DNA of 64,000 bases from CAIMUX01 sp964473865 (GTDB lineage: Bacteria; Eisenbacteria; RBG-16-71-46; CAIMUX01). Positions 1-7,497 of this stretch are shown here, one piece after another. A program made the position numbers and the translations under genes. Below the pieces are notes generated by a model, which saw nothing but the letters and a program-made list of their open reading frames with translations, did no database searches and was not told the origin of the DNA. Each line of letters opens with the position of its first letter. Position 1 is the first letter of the stretch. The stretch covers positions 1 through 64,000 of the forward strand of contig CAYYQN010000023.1 of the NCBI GenBank assembly GCA_964473865.1, written 5' to 3'.

Positions 1-404
1 CGGTCCGGAGCCGCGGGCTCGGCTTCCCCAGCGCCTCTGCCGCCCGCTCGCGCCAGCAGCGGCGCCCCGGACTTTGCGGCGCGCTTGCGCGGCAACGAAG
101 ACGCGGCGCCGCCCGCCCGGGCTCGCGCATTCGCCGACGCCTTCTTCGCGGCGGCGTGAACGGCCGAGGCATGCGAGCGGACCGCGCGCGCCCGGGCACC
201 CTTCGTGTCCGGGATCGTCCCTGCGGCCGGGGGCGCGAGCTCGAGAATCTTGGGGTGGCTGGAGTTCAGGCGGCGCACTCCGTCAGCAAAGGCAACCTCC
301 AGGATGTCAAAGAACGGCCGGGGCCGGACCTCGACGACCATCCCCCGACCATAGTCCTCGTGGAGAACCTCATCCCCAACCTCGGCGCGCTTACGGACTG
401 TCAA
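1..404 (-). CDS. Tudor-like (PcrA/UvrD C-terminal type) domain protein, 3' end outside window
   Basis: Open reading frame without a stop from 404 to the left window edge, so it is partial. The start is a TTG preceded by GGGAGG at a 6-base distance. The first ~55 residues contain VGDEVLHEDYGRG, a hydrophobic strand and then VAFADGVRRLN. This is the pattern of the small beta-barrel seen at the C-terminus of PcrA/UvrD helicases and in related stand-alone proteins, which bind RNA polymerase or nucleic acid. The rest is rich in Ala, Arg and Pro with low complexity. It begins 38 bases after the stop of the barrel protein at 442-1140 and is probably co-transcribed with it. The family call is from motif resemblance only. 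Confidence 0.55.
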   Translation of the reverse strand, partial: MTVRKRAEVGDEVLHEDYGRGMVVEVRPRPFFDILEVAFADGVRRLNSSHPKILELAPPAAGTIPDTKGARARAVRSHASAVHAAAKKASANARARAGGAASSLPRKRAAKSGAPLLARAGGRGAGEAEPAAPD

Positions 405-441
405 GCGAACCCTCCCGGTGCTCCGGCTCTTCCGGAACCGG

Positions 442-1140
442 TTACTTAAGCAGGTAATACTGGAATCCGAGCTGCAGCGAAGCCGCGACCGGGGCGCTCC
501 CCCGGAACCGCAGCTGGTCCTCGCTCCGCTCACCCAACCAGATTCCGCGCAATGTCGCGTCGATCGTGAATGCCGGTCGAACGAAATACTCTACTCCAAA
601 TCCGGCGGTAGCGCACGGACCAAACGGCCCGATCAGATTCTCGTTCTTCTTGAGCCGAAACGTGTCTCGGTGAAAGCCCGCGCCGAGCTGGAGATACGCG
701 GTTGTGCGGGCCCGCCGGTCGAAATAGACGTAGTAGTCTATCTGGTAGGCGGTCACCTGGAGCTGCTTGGCCACCTCGAGGGTCGGGTCTTCCGGATTCT
801 CGAGCCCGGACTTCCGCTCGAAGCGCCGATCCTCGAACGTCACTCCAACGGCGTGCGTCTGGTCCAGGCTGTAACGGATGTGGAAGCCGAGCGCCCCGCC
901 CCAACGGAAGTCCTCATGGCGGTACTCGGGATTCTCGACCAACGGGTTGTCATCTTCCCACTCGAACACCCCGCTGCCGTTCATCGCTCCGTAGCCGTAC
1001 TGGACTCCGAAACTCGGCGTGTTGCGCCGTTGCTCGTAGGCTTGCGCCGGCCCGGGCGCCAGGAGCGCCAGCCCGATCAGGACCCGCGCCGCGGCGGCGG
1101 CGAGGCCCGCTCGCCGAACGGAACAGACGGGTCCGGACAA
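442..1140 (-). CDS. Secreted outer-membrane beta-barrel protein
   Basis: About 232 residues. A signal peptide is visible: a short basic start, a hydrophobic stretch LIGLALLAPGP and an AQA cleavage site. The mature part alternates polar and hydrophobic residues, with short Gly/Asn/Asp turns, and ends in QYYLLK with aromatics near the C-terminus, as expected for an OmpW/OprF-like 8-strand barrel. The chosen start is TTG at 1140, after GGAAGAGG, because it puts the signal peptide at the very N-terminus. The frame is open further upstream, so the start is uncertain. Cellular role unknown. Neighbours are a Tudor-like gene downstream and a XerC/D recombinase upstream, neither of which suggests a function. 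Confidence 0.6.
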   Translation of the reverse strand: MSGPVCSVRRAGLAAAAARVLIGLALLAPGPAQAYEQRRNTPSFGVQYGYGAMNGSGVFEWEDDNPLVENPEYRHEDFRWGGALGFHIRYSLDQTHAVGVTFEDRRFERKSGLENPEDPTLEVAKQLQVTAYQIDYYVYFDRRARTTAYLQLGAGFHRDTFRLKKNENLIGPFGPCATAGFGVEYFVRPAFTIDATLRGIWLGERSEDQLRFRGSAPVAASLQLGFQYYLLK

Positions 1141-1271
1141 TTGCCTCTTCCCGATGCGCGTCCGGGCGTCGCCATCACTCCGACGCCCCGCGGTCAACCA
1201 GTCACCGGTGGGCAGGCAACGGGCCGGGCTGCTCAGTACCCTGCTGGGACGAGTCACACAGGTCTCCTCTC

Positions 1272-2201
1272 TCAACCCCGGGGATGAAACTGGTGGTGTA
1301 CCCGACGGAGATAGCTCCGGTCGAGTTGGGTGTAGATCTCCGTCGTGGCCAGATTCGCGTGGCCCAGCAACTCCTGCACCACGCGGAGGGGAGCCCCTCC
1401 GCGCAACAGATGCGTGGCGTAGCTGTGCCGCAGGATGTGAGGATGCACAGCCGCCGGATCCATTCCCGCCAGCTCCGCGCGGCGACGCAGGATCTTCCAG
1501 AACCCCACGCGGCTGAGCGGCCCGCCCCGGGCGTTGAGAAACACCCGCCCGCAATCACGCCGCCGCCCGAGCAGCTCGGCTCGGCCCCGCGCAAACCAGT
1601 TGCGAATCGCCTTCACGGACGGCCGGCCCAGCGGCACCATTCGCTCCTTGTCGCCCTTGCCCCGGACTCGCAGCCAGCGGTCGCGAAAGTCGACATCCTC
1701 GGAGCCGAGACCCACAAGCTCCGATACCCGCAGCCCCGCGCCGTAGGCGGTTTCCACGAGCGCCAGATCGCGCCGGTCCCGCGCGGTAGGACCGTCACAG
1801 GCCCTCAGCAGGCGCGCGATGTCTTCCTCGTCCAGCACCTGCGGCAGCTCACGGGCCACGCGCTGGCGCTCGAGGTTCGCCATCGGATCGCGCTCCAGGC
1901 GTCGCTCCCGTACCTGCCAGCGATAGAAGCTGCGCATCGCCGAACGCACGCGCAGCCGGCTCCGGTCGGCGCGCCCCTCATCGTGGAGCACCGCCAGGAA
2001 CTCGCTCACCAATTCCGAGGTCACCTGGTCGGGGCGTCGCACCCCGCGTTGACGCAGCCAGCGGAAGTGGATGTCGAGGTCGGACCGATAGGCGCTCACG
2101 GTGTGCGGAGAGAGACGGCGTTCGAAAGCGAGATGCGACGCCCAGGCCGCCACGGCGGTCTCCAGCGCATCCCGGGGCCTTTCGACGGCCGGCGCGCTCA
2201 C
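1272..2201 (-). CDS. xerD: XerC/XerD-type tyrosine recombinase
   Basis: 309 residues, the usual XerC/D length. It has an N-terminal SAM-like core-binding domain (about 10-95) and a C-terminal catalytic domain with the full set of residues: Arg in GLRVSEL, Lys in GKGDKER, His/Arg in HILRHSY, His in LGHANLATTEIY and the nucleophile Tyr of that motif. Such proteins resolve chromosome dimers at dif, acting with FtsK. Start is GTG at 2201, placed 7 bases after GGAG and 28 bases beyond the uvrC stop, so the two genes are probably co-transcribed. Whether it is XerC or XerD cannot be settled here; only one copy lies in this chromosomal stretch. It is distinct from the two recombinases of the integrated element. 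Confidence 0.85.
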   Translation of the reverse strand: MSAPAVERPRDALETAVAAWASHLAFERRLSPHTVSAYRSDLDIHFRWLRQRGVRRPDQVTSELVSEFLAVLHDEGRADRSRLRVRSAMRSFYRWQVRERRLERDPMANLERQRVARELPQVLDEEDIARLLRACDGPTARDRRDLALVETAYGAGLRVSELVGLGSEDVDFRDRWLRVRGKGDKERMVPLGRPSVKAIRNWFARGRAELLGRRRDCGRVFLNARGGPLSRVGFWKILRRRAELAGMDPAAVHPHILRHSYATHLLRGGAPLRVVQELLGHANLATTEIYTQLDRSYLRRVHHQFHPRG

Positions 2202-2229
2202 CAGACTCTCCGACTCCGCAGGTACCCCC

Positions 2230-4371
2230 TCAACTCGTCTCCTCCCTCGTGCGCTCCGCAACACGTCCCGGGCTTTTCTGCGCCCCGAAACCGTTTCCGC
2301 TCTCGTCTCCGCACCCACTCGCGGCCCCGGGCCCGCCCGCACGCCCGTCGCCGCTTCCGGGTTCGTCCCCGCCCCCGAGGACGTTTTCGTTTCCGCTCCG
2401 AGAGCCCTCCCCGGACCCGGCGCCGGCGTCGGCGTCGGCGTCCGCGACCTCCGCACCGGAACGATGCACTGCGGCCCAGACCACTTGCGCCAGCCGGGGC
2501 CCCAATCCCGGTACTTGCGCAATCGACTCCGGACCGGCTTCCCGGAGGGCCGCCAGGCTGCCGTAGTGGCGCAGCAACTGGCGCCGGCGCGCCGGGCCGA
2601 TCCCCGGAATGGCGTCCAGAGCCGAGAGCTGCTGCGCACTCGCCCTCAGACTGCGATGATACCCCACGGCGAACCGATGCGCTTCGTCGCGGATGCGCTG
2701 CAGGAGTTGGAGCGCCGGAGAGCGCCGGGGCAGCCGCACCGGCTCCGCGCGCCCCGGAAGGTGGATCTCCTCCGCCCGTTTGGCCAACCCGATCACGGGA
2801 AGATCGGCGAATCCCGCCTCGCGCAGCGCCACGGCGGCGGCTCCGACCTGACCGGGCCCGCCGTCCACGAGGATCAGGTCGGGAGGCGGTCCCTCCTTGG
2901 AACCCAGATGCCTCAACCGTCGCGTCAGCACCTCCGCCATCATGGCAAAGTCATCCGGGGCCGGTCCGTGGCGCATCCGATAGCGCCGGTAGCCGCTCTT
3001 CCAGGAGCGGCCGTCGCGGAACACCACCTGGGAGGCCACCGCATGGGAACCCTGGAAGTTGCTGATGTCGAACCCCTCGATCCGGTACGGCGGCGCCGCC
3101 AGCGTCAACGCCTCCTGCAGGGCATACACCGAGCCGTCCACCCGTGACCTCTTCTGGGCTGATCGCAGCTCCTCCTCTTCCAGAAGCAGGTGGGCGTTTC
3201 GCCCGGCCAGCTCGAGCAGGTGCGCCAGCCCGCCGCGACCCACGAGCTCGAGACGCACCGGATGCCCCGCCGCCGTCTCCAATGCGGCGCGGACATGCTC
3301 CGCGTCGGCCGGCGGAACCGCCGTGACGATCCGCCGCGGGACGCGCGGGGCCTGCAGCAAGGCGGCCAGCAGCAGGGCCCGCAGCTGCGCGGCAGTGTCC
3401 GTTCCCGCGATACCGGCCAGAAGGCGATGGCTCTTGCCCAGAACCTTCCCTTCGCGAACGTGCAGGAACACCCCGCAGGCCTGGTCGCCCCGGGCGGACA
3501 GGCCGACCACATCAGCCTCCGCCTCGGCGGGAGGGATGAGACCCTGCTCTCGCACCAGCTCGCGGAGCACGACCACCTCGTCCCGCAAACGGGCGCTCTC
3601 TTCGAAGCGAAGCTCGTCCGCGGTCGCCCGCATCCGTTCTTCGAGAACTCGGAGAACCTCCTCCCCCTTGCCGGAGAGCAGATCGACCAGCGGCCGAACC
3701 TGGGCCGTGTACTCCGCGACCGTGACGCGCGCGGTGCAGGGTGCGCTGCAGCGGTGAATGAAGTACTGCAGACACTCCCGGCCGCCGCGCGCGAGCCGCC
3801 GATCGCTGCAGTTGCGCAGGCGGAAGACCGCCCGTAGCGTTCGCATCACCCGGCGCAGGTCCTTTACCCGCGTGAACGGTCCGAAATAGCGCGCGCCATC
3901 CTGCGCCACTTGCCGCGTCAGAACCATCGCGGGATAGGCGTGACCCGCGGTGATACGGAGATATGGGTATCGCTTGTCGTCCTTCAGGCGGATGTTGTAC
4001 CGGGGAGAGTATTGCTTGATGAGGCTGTCCTCGAGGATGAGCGCCTCGACCTCGGTGGCGGTCACGATCCAGTCGAGCACCCGGATCCGGCGACGCAGGC
4101 CGTTCAGGCGAGGGTCTTCGGGCGGCGGATTCCGGAAGTAGCTGGGCACGCGCTTGCGGAGCGACCGCGCCTTGCCGACGTAGATCACGCGTCGGCGCGA
4201 GTCTCGAAACAGATAGACGCCGCTCTGATCCGGCAGGAGGCGCAGTCGTGCGGCCAATTCGGCGCGCCAGTCCGCCGAAAGCGCGGGAGTGGCCGAGCCC
4301 TCCGATGATGACCCAGGATCGGCGGAACCGTTCAAGACGGAGTGCCGCGCCGCCGCCCCGTCACGAATCAT
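2230..4371 (-). CDS. uvrC: Excinuclease ABC subunit C
   Basis: About 713 residues from the ATG at 4371; UvrC is usually near 610. It makes the two incisions around bulky DNA lesions in nucleotide excision repair, after UvrA and UvrB. Visible in order: GIY-YIG nuclease (SGVYLFRD...VIYVGKA), UVR motif (LEERMRATADELRFEESARLRDE region), the UvrC/EndoV nuclease (ISNFQGSHAVAS...ILVDGGPGQV) and a helix-hairpin-helix end (IPGIGPARRRQLL). The extra length is a Gly/Asp/Glu-rich tail of about 70 residues after the HhH, and a short Ser/Ala-rich N-terminus. The start is uncertain, because the frame is open to 4578 and AAGGG lies very close to this ATG. The element's left border falls 208 bases upstream. 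Confidence 0.92.
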   Translation of the reverse strand: MIRDGAAARHSVLNGSADPGSSSEGSATPALSADWRAELAARLRLLPDQSGVYLFRDSRRRVIYVGKARSLRKRVPSYFRNPPPEDPRLNGLRRRIRVLDWIVTATEVEALILEDSLIKQYSPRYNIRLKDDKRYPYLRITAGHAYPAMVLTRQVAQDGARYFGPFTRVKDLRRVMRTLRAVFRLRNCSDRRLARGGRECLQYFIHRCSAPCTARVTVAEYTAQVRPLVDLLSGKGEEVLRVLEERMRATADELRFEESARLRDEVVVLRELVREQGLIPPAEAEADVVGLSARGDQACGVFLHVREGKVLGKSHRLLAGIAGTDTAAQLRALLLAALLQAPRVPRRIVTAVPPADAEHVRAALETAAGHPVRLELVGRGGLAHLLELAGRNAHLLLEEEELRSAQKRSRVDGSVYALQEALTLAAPPYRIEGFDISNFQGSHAVASQVVFRDGRSWKSGYRRYRMRHGPAPDDFAMMAEVLTRRLRHLGSKEGPPPDLILVDGGPGQVGAAAVALREAGFADLPVIGLAKRAEEIHLPGRAEPVRLPRRSPALQLLQRIRDEAHRFAVGYHRSLRASAQQLSALDAIPGIGPARRRQLLRHYGSLAALREAGPESIAQVPGLGPRLAQVVWAAVHRSGAEVADADADAGAGSGEGSRSGNENVLGGGDEPGSGDGRAGGPGAASGCGDESGNGFGAQKSPGRVAERTREETS

Positions 4372-4579
4372 CCCTTCAGCGGGGGGCGGTTCCTGGCCGG
4401 CCTCGTCCCGCCGCCGGTGCGGTGGGATCGGCACTCGCGGTCTTCTGTCGGTGCGATTCGGCAAATCCCCAGGGCCTCCTCGTGCGCCGATTCTAGCCGT
4501 TTCAGCGCCTCCGAAGACTGCGGAACATCGGGGATTCGCCAGGGACCCGCGCCGCGGTTCCCTGGACCGGCGAGCCATC

Positions 4580-4628
4580 TCTGTGCCCCCGGCGCGGCTC
4601 GAACGCGCGGCCTACGGTTTAGGAAACC
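4580..4628. repeat. attL: displaced tRNA-Arg(CCT) 3' fragment, 49-bp direct repeat
   Basis: Identical, base for base, to 20992-21040. It covers the 3' acceptor strand, T arm, variable loop and most of the anticodon stem-loop of tRNA-Arg(CCT) on the minus strand. The identity stops inside the anticodon stem. To the right of it the sequence no longer continues as a tRNA, so this copy cannot be functional. It marks the left junction of the element. Confidence 0.92.
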
Positions 4629-4689
4629 CGGGAGTCAATTCCTAATGTGTTGATGCTTCTACAGTTACGGATGACGGCTACCAGGGTGG

Positions 4690-5664
4690 CTACCTGCCAA
4701 TCGAGGCCCACGTGCGCCGCGCGTCGTCCAAAATCGCGGCGTCGCGGAGCCCGGCGTAGCGTTGCGTGGTCATGACCGACGCGTGCCCCATGATCTCTTG
4801 AAGCGCTGCCAGACTGCCGCCGCGCTCCAGATACAGACACGCGAACGTATGCCGCAGCTGGTGAGCGTGGAAGCGCTCCAGTCCCGGCCGGCGCTGGATC
4901 ACGTGGTTGAACGAGCAGGAAGCTCCGCGGAACGGCACCAGACGCCCGACTCGCCCGCGGATCTCGGCGTGCAGATCCGGCGGCAGAGGGACCCGGCGCA
5001 ACCGGCCGGATTTCGTCTGGTGTACCACCAAGCATTCCCCCACCACGTCGGACGCCTGCGCCCGGACGAGCTCCGACCAGCGAAGGCCGCTTCCGAGCGC
5101 AAGGCGGCAGACCCAGCCATGAGGAGGCGGAAGCGCGACCAGAAACGCCACCTGATCGTCGCTGAGGCGATCCGGAGGGCGCTGCTGAATCCGGGGCAGG
5201 AATCGTCTCGGCACCGGCGCCCGGTCGATGTGGCCGCCTTCCTCGCACCAGCGAAGAAAGCAACGGCAGTCGGCCAGGATGTGAGCGACCGTCTGCGGGG
5301 CGAGGCTGTGTCGCTCCACCCAGAGCCGGTACCGCCGCAGATCGTCTGGGGTGAGCGCGGAAACGGGAACGGCGCCAAGACGAGGCACGAGGTAAGAGCG
5401 CACTCGCTGCTCCGCCGTGGAGTAGGACCGTGGGGCCCGATTCACTTGGACCGCAGTCTGAAGCCACTGCGACGCGAGGTCTGCCACGGTCCCCGAGACC
5501 GGCCCGCAGTCGCGCCTCGAGCTCCGGATCTGCCGGAGTTTCCGACGTGCCTCGCCGTAATCCGACCCGAGAGTGATCCATCTCTGGCGCCCACCGATAC
5601 TGATCCGGGCGTACCAGGAGCGGCGCCCGGGTCGTTGGAACATGCCTTTCAGCGGCTTGGGCAA
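4690..5664 (-). CDS. int: Tyrosine integrase of the tRNA-Arg element
   Basis: 324 residues. Site-specific recombinase that inserts and excises the element at the tRNA-Arg(CCT) att sites. It has an N-terminal DNA-binding part with beta strands (SWYARISIGG...RWITLG), a core-binding domain (about 60-150) and a catalytic domain with Arg195 (GLRWSEL), Lys218 (TKSGRLRR), His268/Arg271 (HQLRHTF), His294 (GHASVMTTQRY) and Tyr303. The start chosen is TTG at 5664, six bases after AAAGGAG; a GTG at 5688 is also in frame but has no ribosome binding site. The start overlaps the end of the small excisionase-like gene upstream. Its stop lies 62 bases from attL, the normal position for an integrase. Confidence 0.9.
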   Translation of the reverse strand: MPKPLKGMFQRPGRRSWYARISIGGRQRWITLGSDYGEARRKLRQIRSSRRDCGPVSGTVADLASQWLQTAVQVNRAPRSYSTAEQRVRSYLVPRLGAVPVSALTPDDLRRYRLWVERHSLAPQTVAHILADCRCFLRWCEEGGHIDRAPVPRRFLPRIQQRPPDRLSDDQVAFLVALPPPHGWVCRLALGSGLRWSELVRAQASDVVGECLVVHQTKSGRLRRVPLPPDLHAEIRGRVGRLVPFRGASCSFNHVIQRRPGLERFHAHQLRHTFACLYLERGGSLAALQEIMGHASVMTTQRYAGLRDAAILDDARRTWASIGR

Positions 5665-5870
5665 GAACTTCTCCTTTCCCCAAGCCACCGACTGATTTCA
5701 GACGCCTCGAATCGTAGCCGGCCACCGAGGCGCAGACAAGGGATCCTTCCGGCCGCGGCCCACTCGTACACGGTCTTCGGCGCCATGTTGAGCCACGAGG
5801 CGATCTCACGCACGGTCAGTAACCGATCGGGGGCGGCAGGAGCGGTGGATTCGGAGTTGTGGGGGGTCAC
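5649..5870 (-). CDS. xis: Excisionase-like helix-turn-helix protein
   Basis: 73 residues. It contains one MerR/excisionase-type helix-turn-helix (about 19-62): LLTVREIASWLNMAPKTVYEWAAAGRIPCLRLGGRLRF, which is the common HTH_17 pattern ending in a basic wing. Proteins of this type bend DNA at att sites and direct excision, or regulate the integrase. Start is GTG at 5870, 6 bases after AAGGAGG; the open frame upstream to 6512 has no support. It runs directly into the integrase gene with a 16-base overlap, so the two are co-translated. It is divergent from the AlpA-like gene 457 bases away. Confidence 0.75.
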   Translation of the reverse strand: MTPHNSESTAPAAPDRLLTVREIASWLNMAPKTVYEWAAAGRIPCLRLGGRLRFEASEISRWLGERRSSCPSR

Positions 5871-6327
5871 GTTGCGCCTCCTTCGACTCGAGGCCTGGGA
5901 GACGCCCATGAGAGGGTCTCTCTCGGCCTGCAGCGGGTCGAATCGGAGGACCCGTGATCGACGAGAAGGTATGGGACGGCACACGAGAGCGCAAGACGGA
6001 AAGATCGGCACTGAGTCCGGAAGAGAAATCGCGGCGCGGCGAGAGTGTGTCGTCGGGTCGCTGAGCCACGAGAGACGGAGTCGGCCGAGAATCCATATTG
6101 CCACGCAACGAGTTAGGAACGCCCGGACTGGCCACCAAAATCCGTCAACACCTTTTTTCCAACTCAGAGATCCGCGCAGAATAGTGCGTATAAAGTGACG
6201 AAACCGTCGACCGGAGATGTTGCGAGTGTGACCGAGGGGGAACACCACATAGCAGGGCCGGACCGATCCCGTCAGACAGTGGCCACCATACTGGACTAGG
6301 GCAATCGGCCAAGAGGAGGGGATCGAC
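5871..6327. other. Divergent intergenic region between xis-like and alpA-like genes
   Basis: 457 bases with no gene that can be supported. It should hold the promoters of both the integration genes (minus) and the replication operon (plus). A 9-base word TGGCCACCA occurs twice in direct orientation (6129-6137 and 6280-6288), with a GGCC palindromic core, and may be a regulator site. A T-run lies near 6152 and a TATAAA at 6189-6194 without a clear -35. Long open frames across the stretch on the minus strand have no start signals and look like GC-driven artefacts. Confidence 0.5.
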
Positions 6328-6543
6328 ATGAAGAACGAGAGAGAGCTGATCCGGCGGGACGAGGTGTTGCGACTCGCGCACGTCTCGGATCGGCATTGGC
6401 AGCGCATGGTCACCAGCGGAATCGCGCCCGCGGGGGTGAGAGTGTCTCCGCGGGTCATCCTTTGGTGGCGAGACGAGGTCCTTGAATTCCTGGAGTCGCG
6501 AGAGCGAACCAACTCGAAAACCGAACCGGCAGGTGTCGCATGA
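6328..6543 (+). CDS. AlpA-like prophage/island regulator
   Basis: 71 residues, the usual length of AlpA family proteins. Helix-turn-helix pattern: ELIRRDEVLRLAHVSDRHWQRMVTSGIAPAGVRVSPRVILWWRDEVLEFLESR, where the IRRDEVL start, the recognition helix and the WWRDEVLEFL end match the AlpA/excisionase family. These proteins activate excision or the early operon of satellites and islands. Ribosome binding site AGGAGGGG, six bases before the ATG. First gene of a tight plus-strand operon; its TGA overlaps the next ATG. Together with integrase and primase it suggests a P4-like satellite arrangement. Confidence 0.75.
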   Translation: MKNERELIRRDEVLRLAHVSDRHWQRMVTSGIAPAGVRVSPRVILWWRDEVLEFLESRERTNSKTEPAGVA

Positions 6544-6842
6544 CCGCGCGCCGCCCCTCCCTCGTCCGCCGACGGGCCCGCCCCGTCGCCAAAGCGGCCA
6601 AGGTTCCGACGCCGTCTCCGGCTCCGGCGCCCCTGCCGGAGCCCAGCGCCCTGCCGACAAGACCGGACCCTGGGACCGCGATCCGGCTGCTGCCGGCAGT
6701 GCTCGATCTATTGATGGCAGCACTACATCTGCAGGAGGCGGTTCATCGGGTGGCCCTCTCGGTTGCCGAGCAACGCGCCCGCGCCGCAGAGGCCCGCGCC
6801 ACGGCGGCGGAAAAGCGCCTCGCGGTCTGGCGGGCCCGGTGA
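6540..6842 (+). CDS. Small Ala/Pro-rich protein, unknown
   Basis: 100 residues, no family recognised. The N-terminal 50 residues are basic and Pro-rich (KAAKVPTPSPAPAPLPEP); the C-terminal half is helical and Ala/Arg-rich (LLPAVLDLLMAALHLQEAVHRVALSVAEQRARAAEARATAAEKRL), probably a coiled coil. Its ATG overlaps the upstream TGA (ATGA) and its own TGA overlaps the next gene's GTG (GTGA), which supports translation as part of the operon. Confidence 0.5.
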   Translation: MTARRPSLVRRRARPVAKAAKVPTPSPAPAPLPEPSALPTRPDPGTAIRLLPAVLDLLMAALHLQEAVHRVALSVAEQRARAAEARATAAEKRLAVWRAR

Positions 6843-7123
6843 CGCGACGTCGGCGCCGGCCGAAGGGCCACGGTATCTGTGACATCGCACGCGGTAGTGG
6901 CGTGCCGTCGGCCAGTGTGAAGGCGGTCTTCGCGGAAATGGTTTTCGCTGCGCTCGGAGGCGAGACCGTCCGGATCCGTGGATTCGGGACTTTCACTGGC
7001 GTCTGGCGCGCCCCGAAGCGCGGAGTTTCGTTCGGCCGGCCGTGCCCAGCTCCGCGAAGGTGGAGGCTCGTCTTCCGGCCGTCCCGGAAATTCCATGAGC
7101 TCGTCAACGTGAGGCCCCGATGA
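6839..7123 (+). CDS. HU/IHF-like DNA-binding protein
   Basis: 94 residues from GTG at 6839, which overlaps the upstream stop. After a basic leader (VTRRRRRPKGHG) the sequence follows the HU/IHF fold. Two helices come first (IARGSGVPSASVKAVFAEMVFAAL), then GGETVRIRGFGTF, which matches the hallmark G-x-V-x-L-x-G-F-G-x-F strand pair. A basic arm region follows, with RAPKR and a Pro at the tip (CPAPRRW), and then RLVFRPSRKFHELVN, matching the final strand and helix. HU-like proteins bend DNA and act as architectural factors in replication, recombination and excision. Its place next to AlpA and upstream of the primases suggests a dedicated factor for the element. Confidence 0.75.
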   Translation: MTRRRRRPKGHGICDIARGSGVPSASVKAVFAEMVFAALGGETVRIRGFGTFTGVWRAPKRGVSFGRPCPAPRRWRLVFRPSRKFHELVNVRPR

Positions 7124-7335
7124 TCGTCGAGCTCGTCTCCCCGATGCTGGCGCAGCTCGGCGAGCTGTTGGTCACGATCTATGCCCAGGTCCGGGCAGAC
7201 GTCCACCTGCAGCGGCGTGTCCGGCGCGCGATCCGGAGATTGCTGTCCGGACTGCCCACCTGGTGCCCCACGCCCCGGGATCCCCTCCCCCCGCGGTCCA
7301 CGCACGCGGACCCCATCGTCCGGCGCGGGCCCTAG
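7120..7335 (+). CDS. Small protein, unknown
   Basis: 71 residues, not recognised. The first ~45 residues can form two amphipathic helices (VELVSPMLAQLGELLVTIYAQVRADV, then basic RRVRRAIRRLLSGL); the C-terminal 25 residues are Pro-rich and probably disordered. The ATG overlaps the stop of the HU-like gene (ATGA), which is the main support for it. A 162-base gap with two competing hairpins follows. Confidence 0.4.
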   Translation: MIVELVSPMLAQLGELLVTIYAQVRADVHLQRRVRRAIRRLLSGLPTWCPTPRDPLPPRSTHADPIVRRGP

Positions 7336-7361
7336 TTCGCCCTCGGTCTACCAGTGCGCCG

Positions 7362-7405
7362 CGGGGGCAAACGAAAGCCCCCGGCGCGAACAACACACCG
7401 GGGGC
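7362..7405 (+). promoter_or_regulatory. Mutually exclusive hairpins in an operon gap (attenuator-like)
   Basis: Three strands: CGGGGGC (7362-7368), GCCCCCGG (7377-7384) and CCGGGGGC (7398-7405). The middle strand can pair perfectly with the first (7 bp, 8-base loop) or with the third (8 bp, 13-base loop), but not with both. It lies 93 bases before the start of the 252-residue gene at 7498 and after the stop at 7335. No T-run follows, so it is not an ordinary intrinsic terminator. A role in setting downstream expression is inferred. Confidence 0.45.
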
Positions 7406-7497
7406 CAGCTGACAATGCGGACAAGGCGACAGGCCATCAACACGCCCAGAGTCGCACTCCCCGCGGACACTGTCAAGCGGCCAGGGAGGCGACCAAC

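Noticed and set aside
4584..4622. A second tRNA-Arg gene at the left border
   Set aside because: Only the 3' half is present; the D arm and the 5' acceptor strand are missing, so it cannot fold as a tRNA. It is the displaced att copy.
5649..6512. A 287-residue protein containing the excisionase-like domain
   Set aside because: The upstream two thirds show no protein-like pattern and have no start signal, while GTG at 5870 has AAGGAGG at the right distance.
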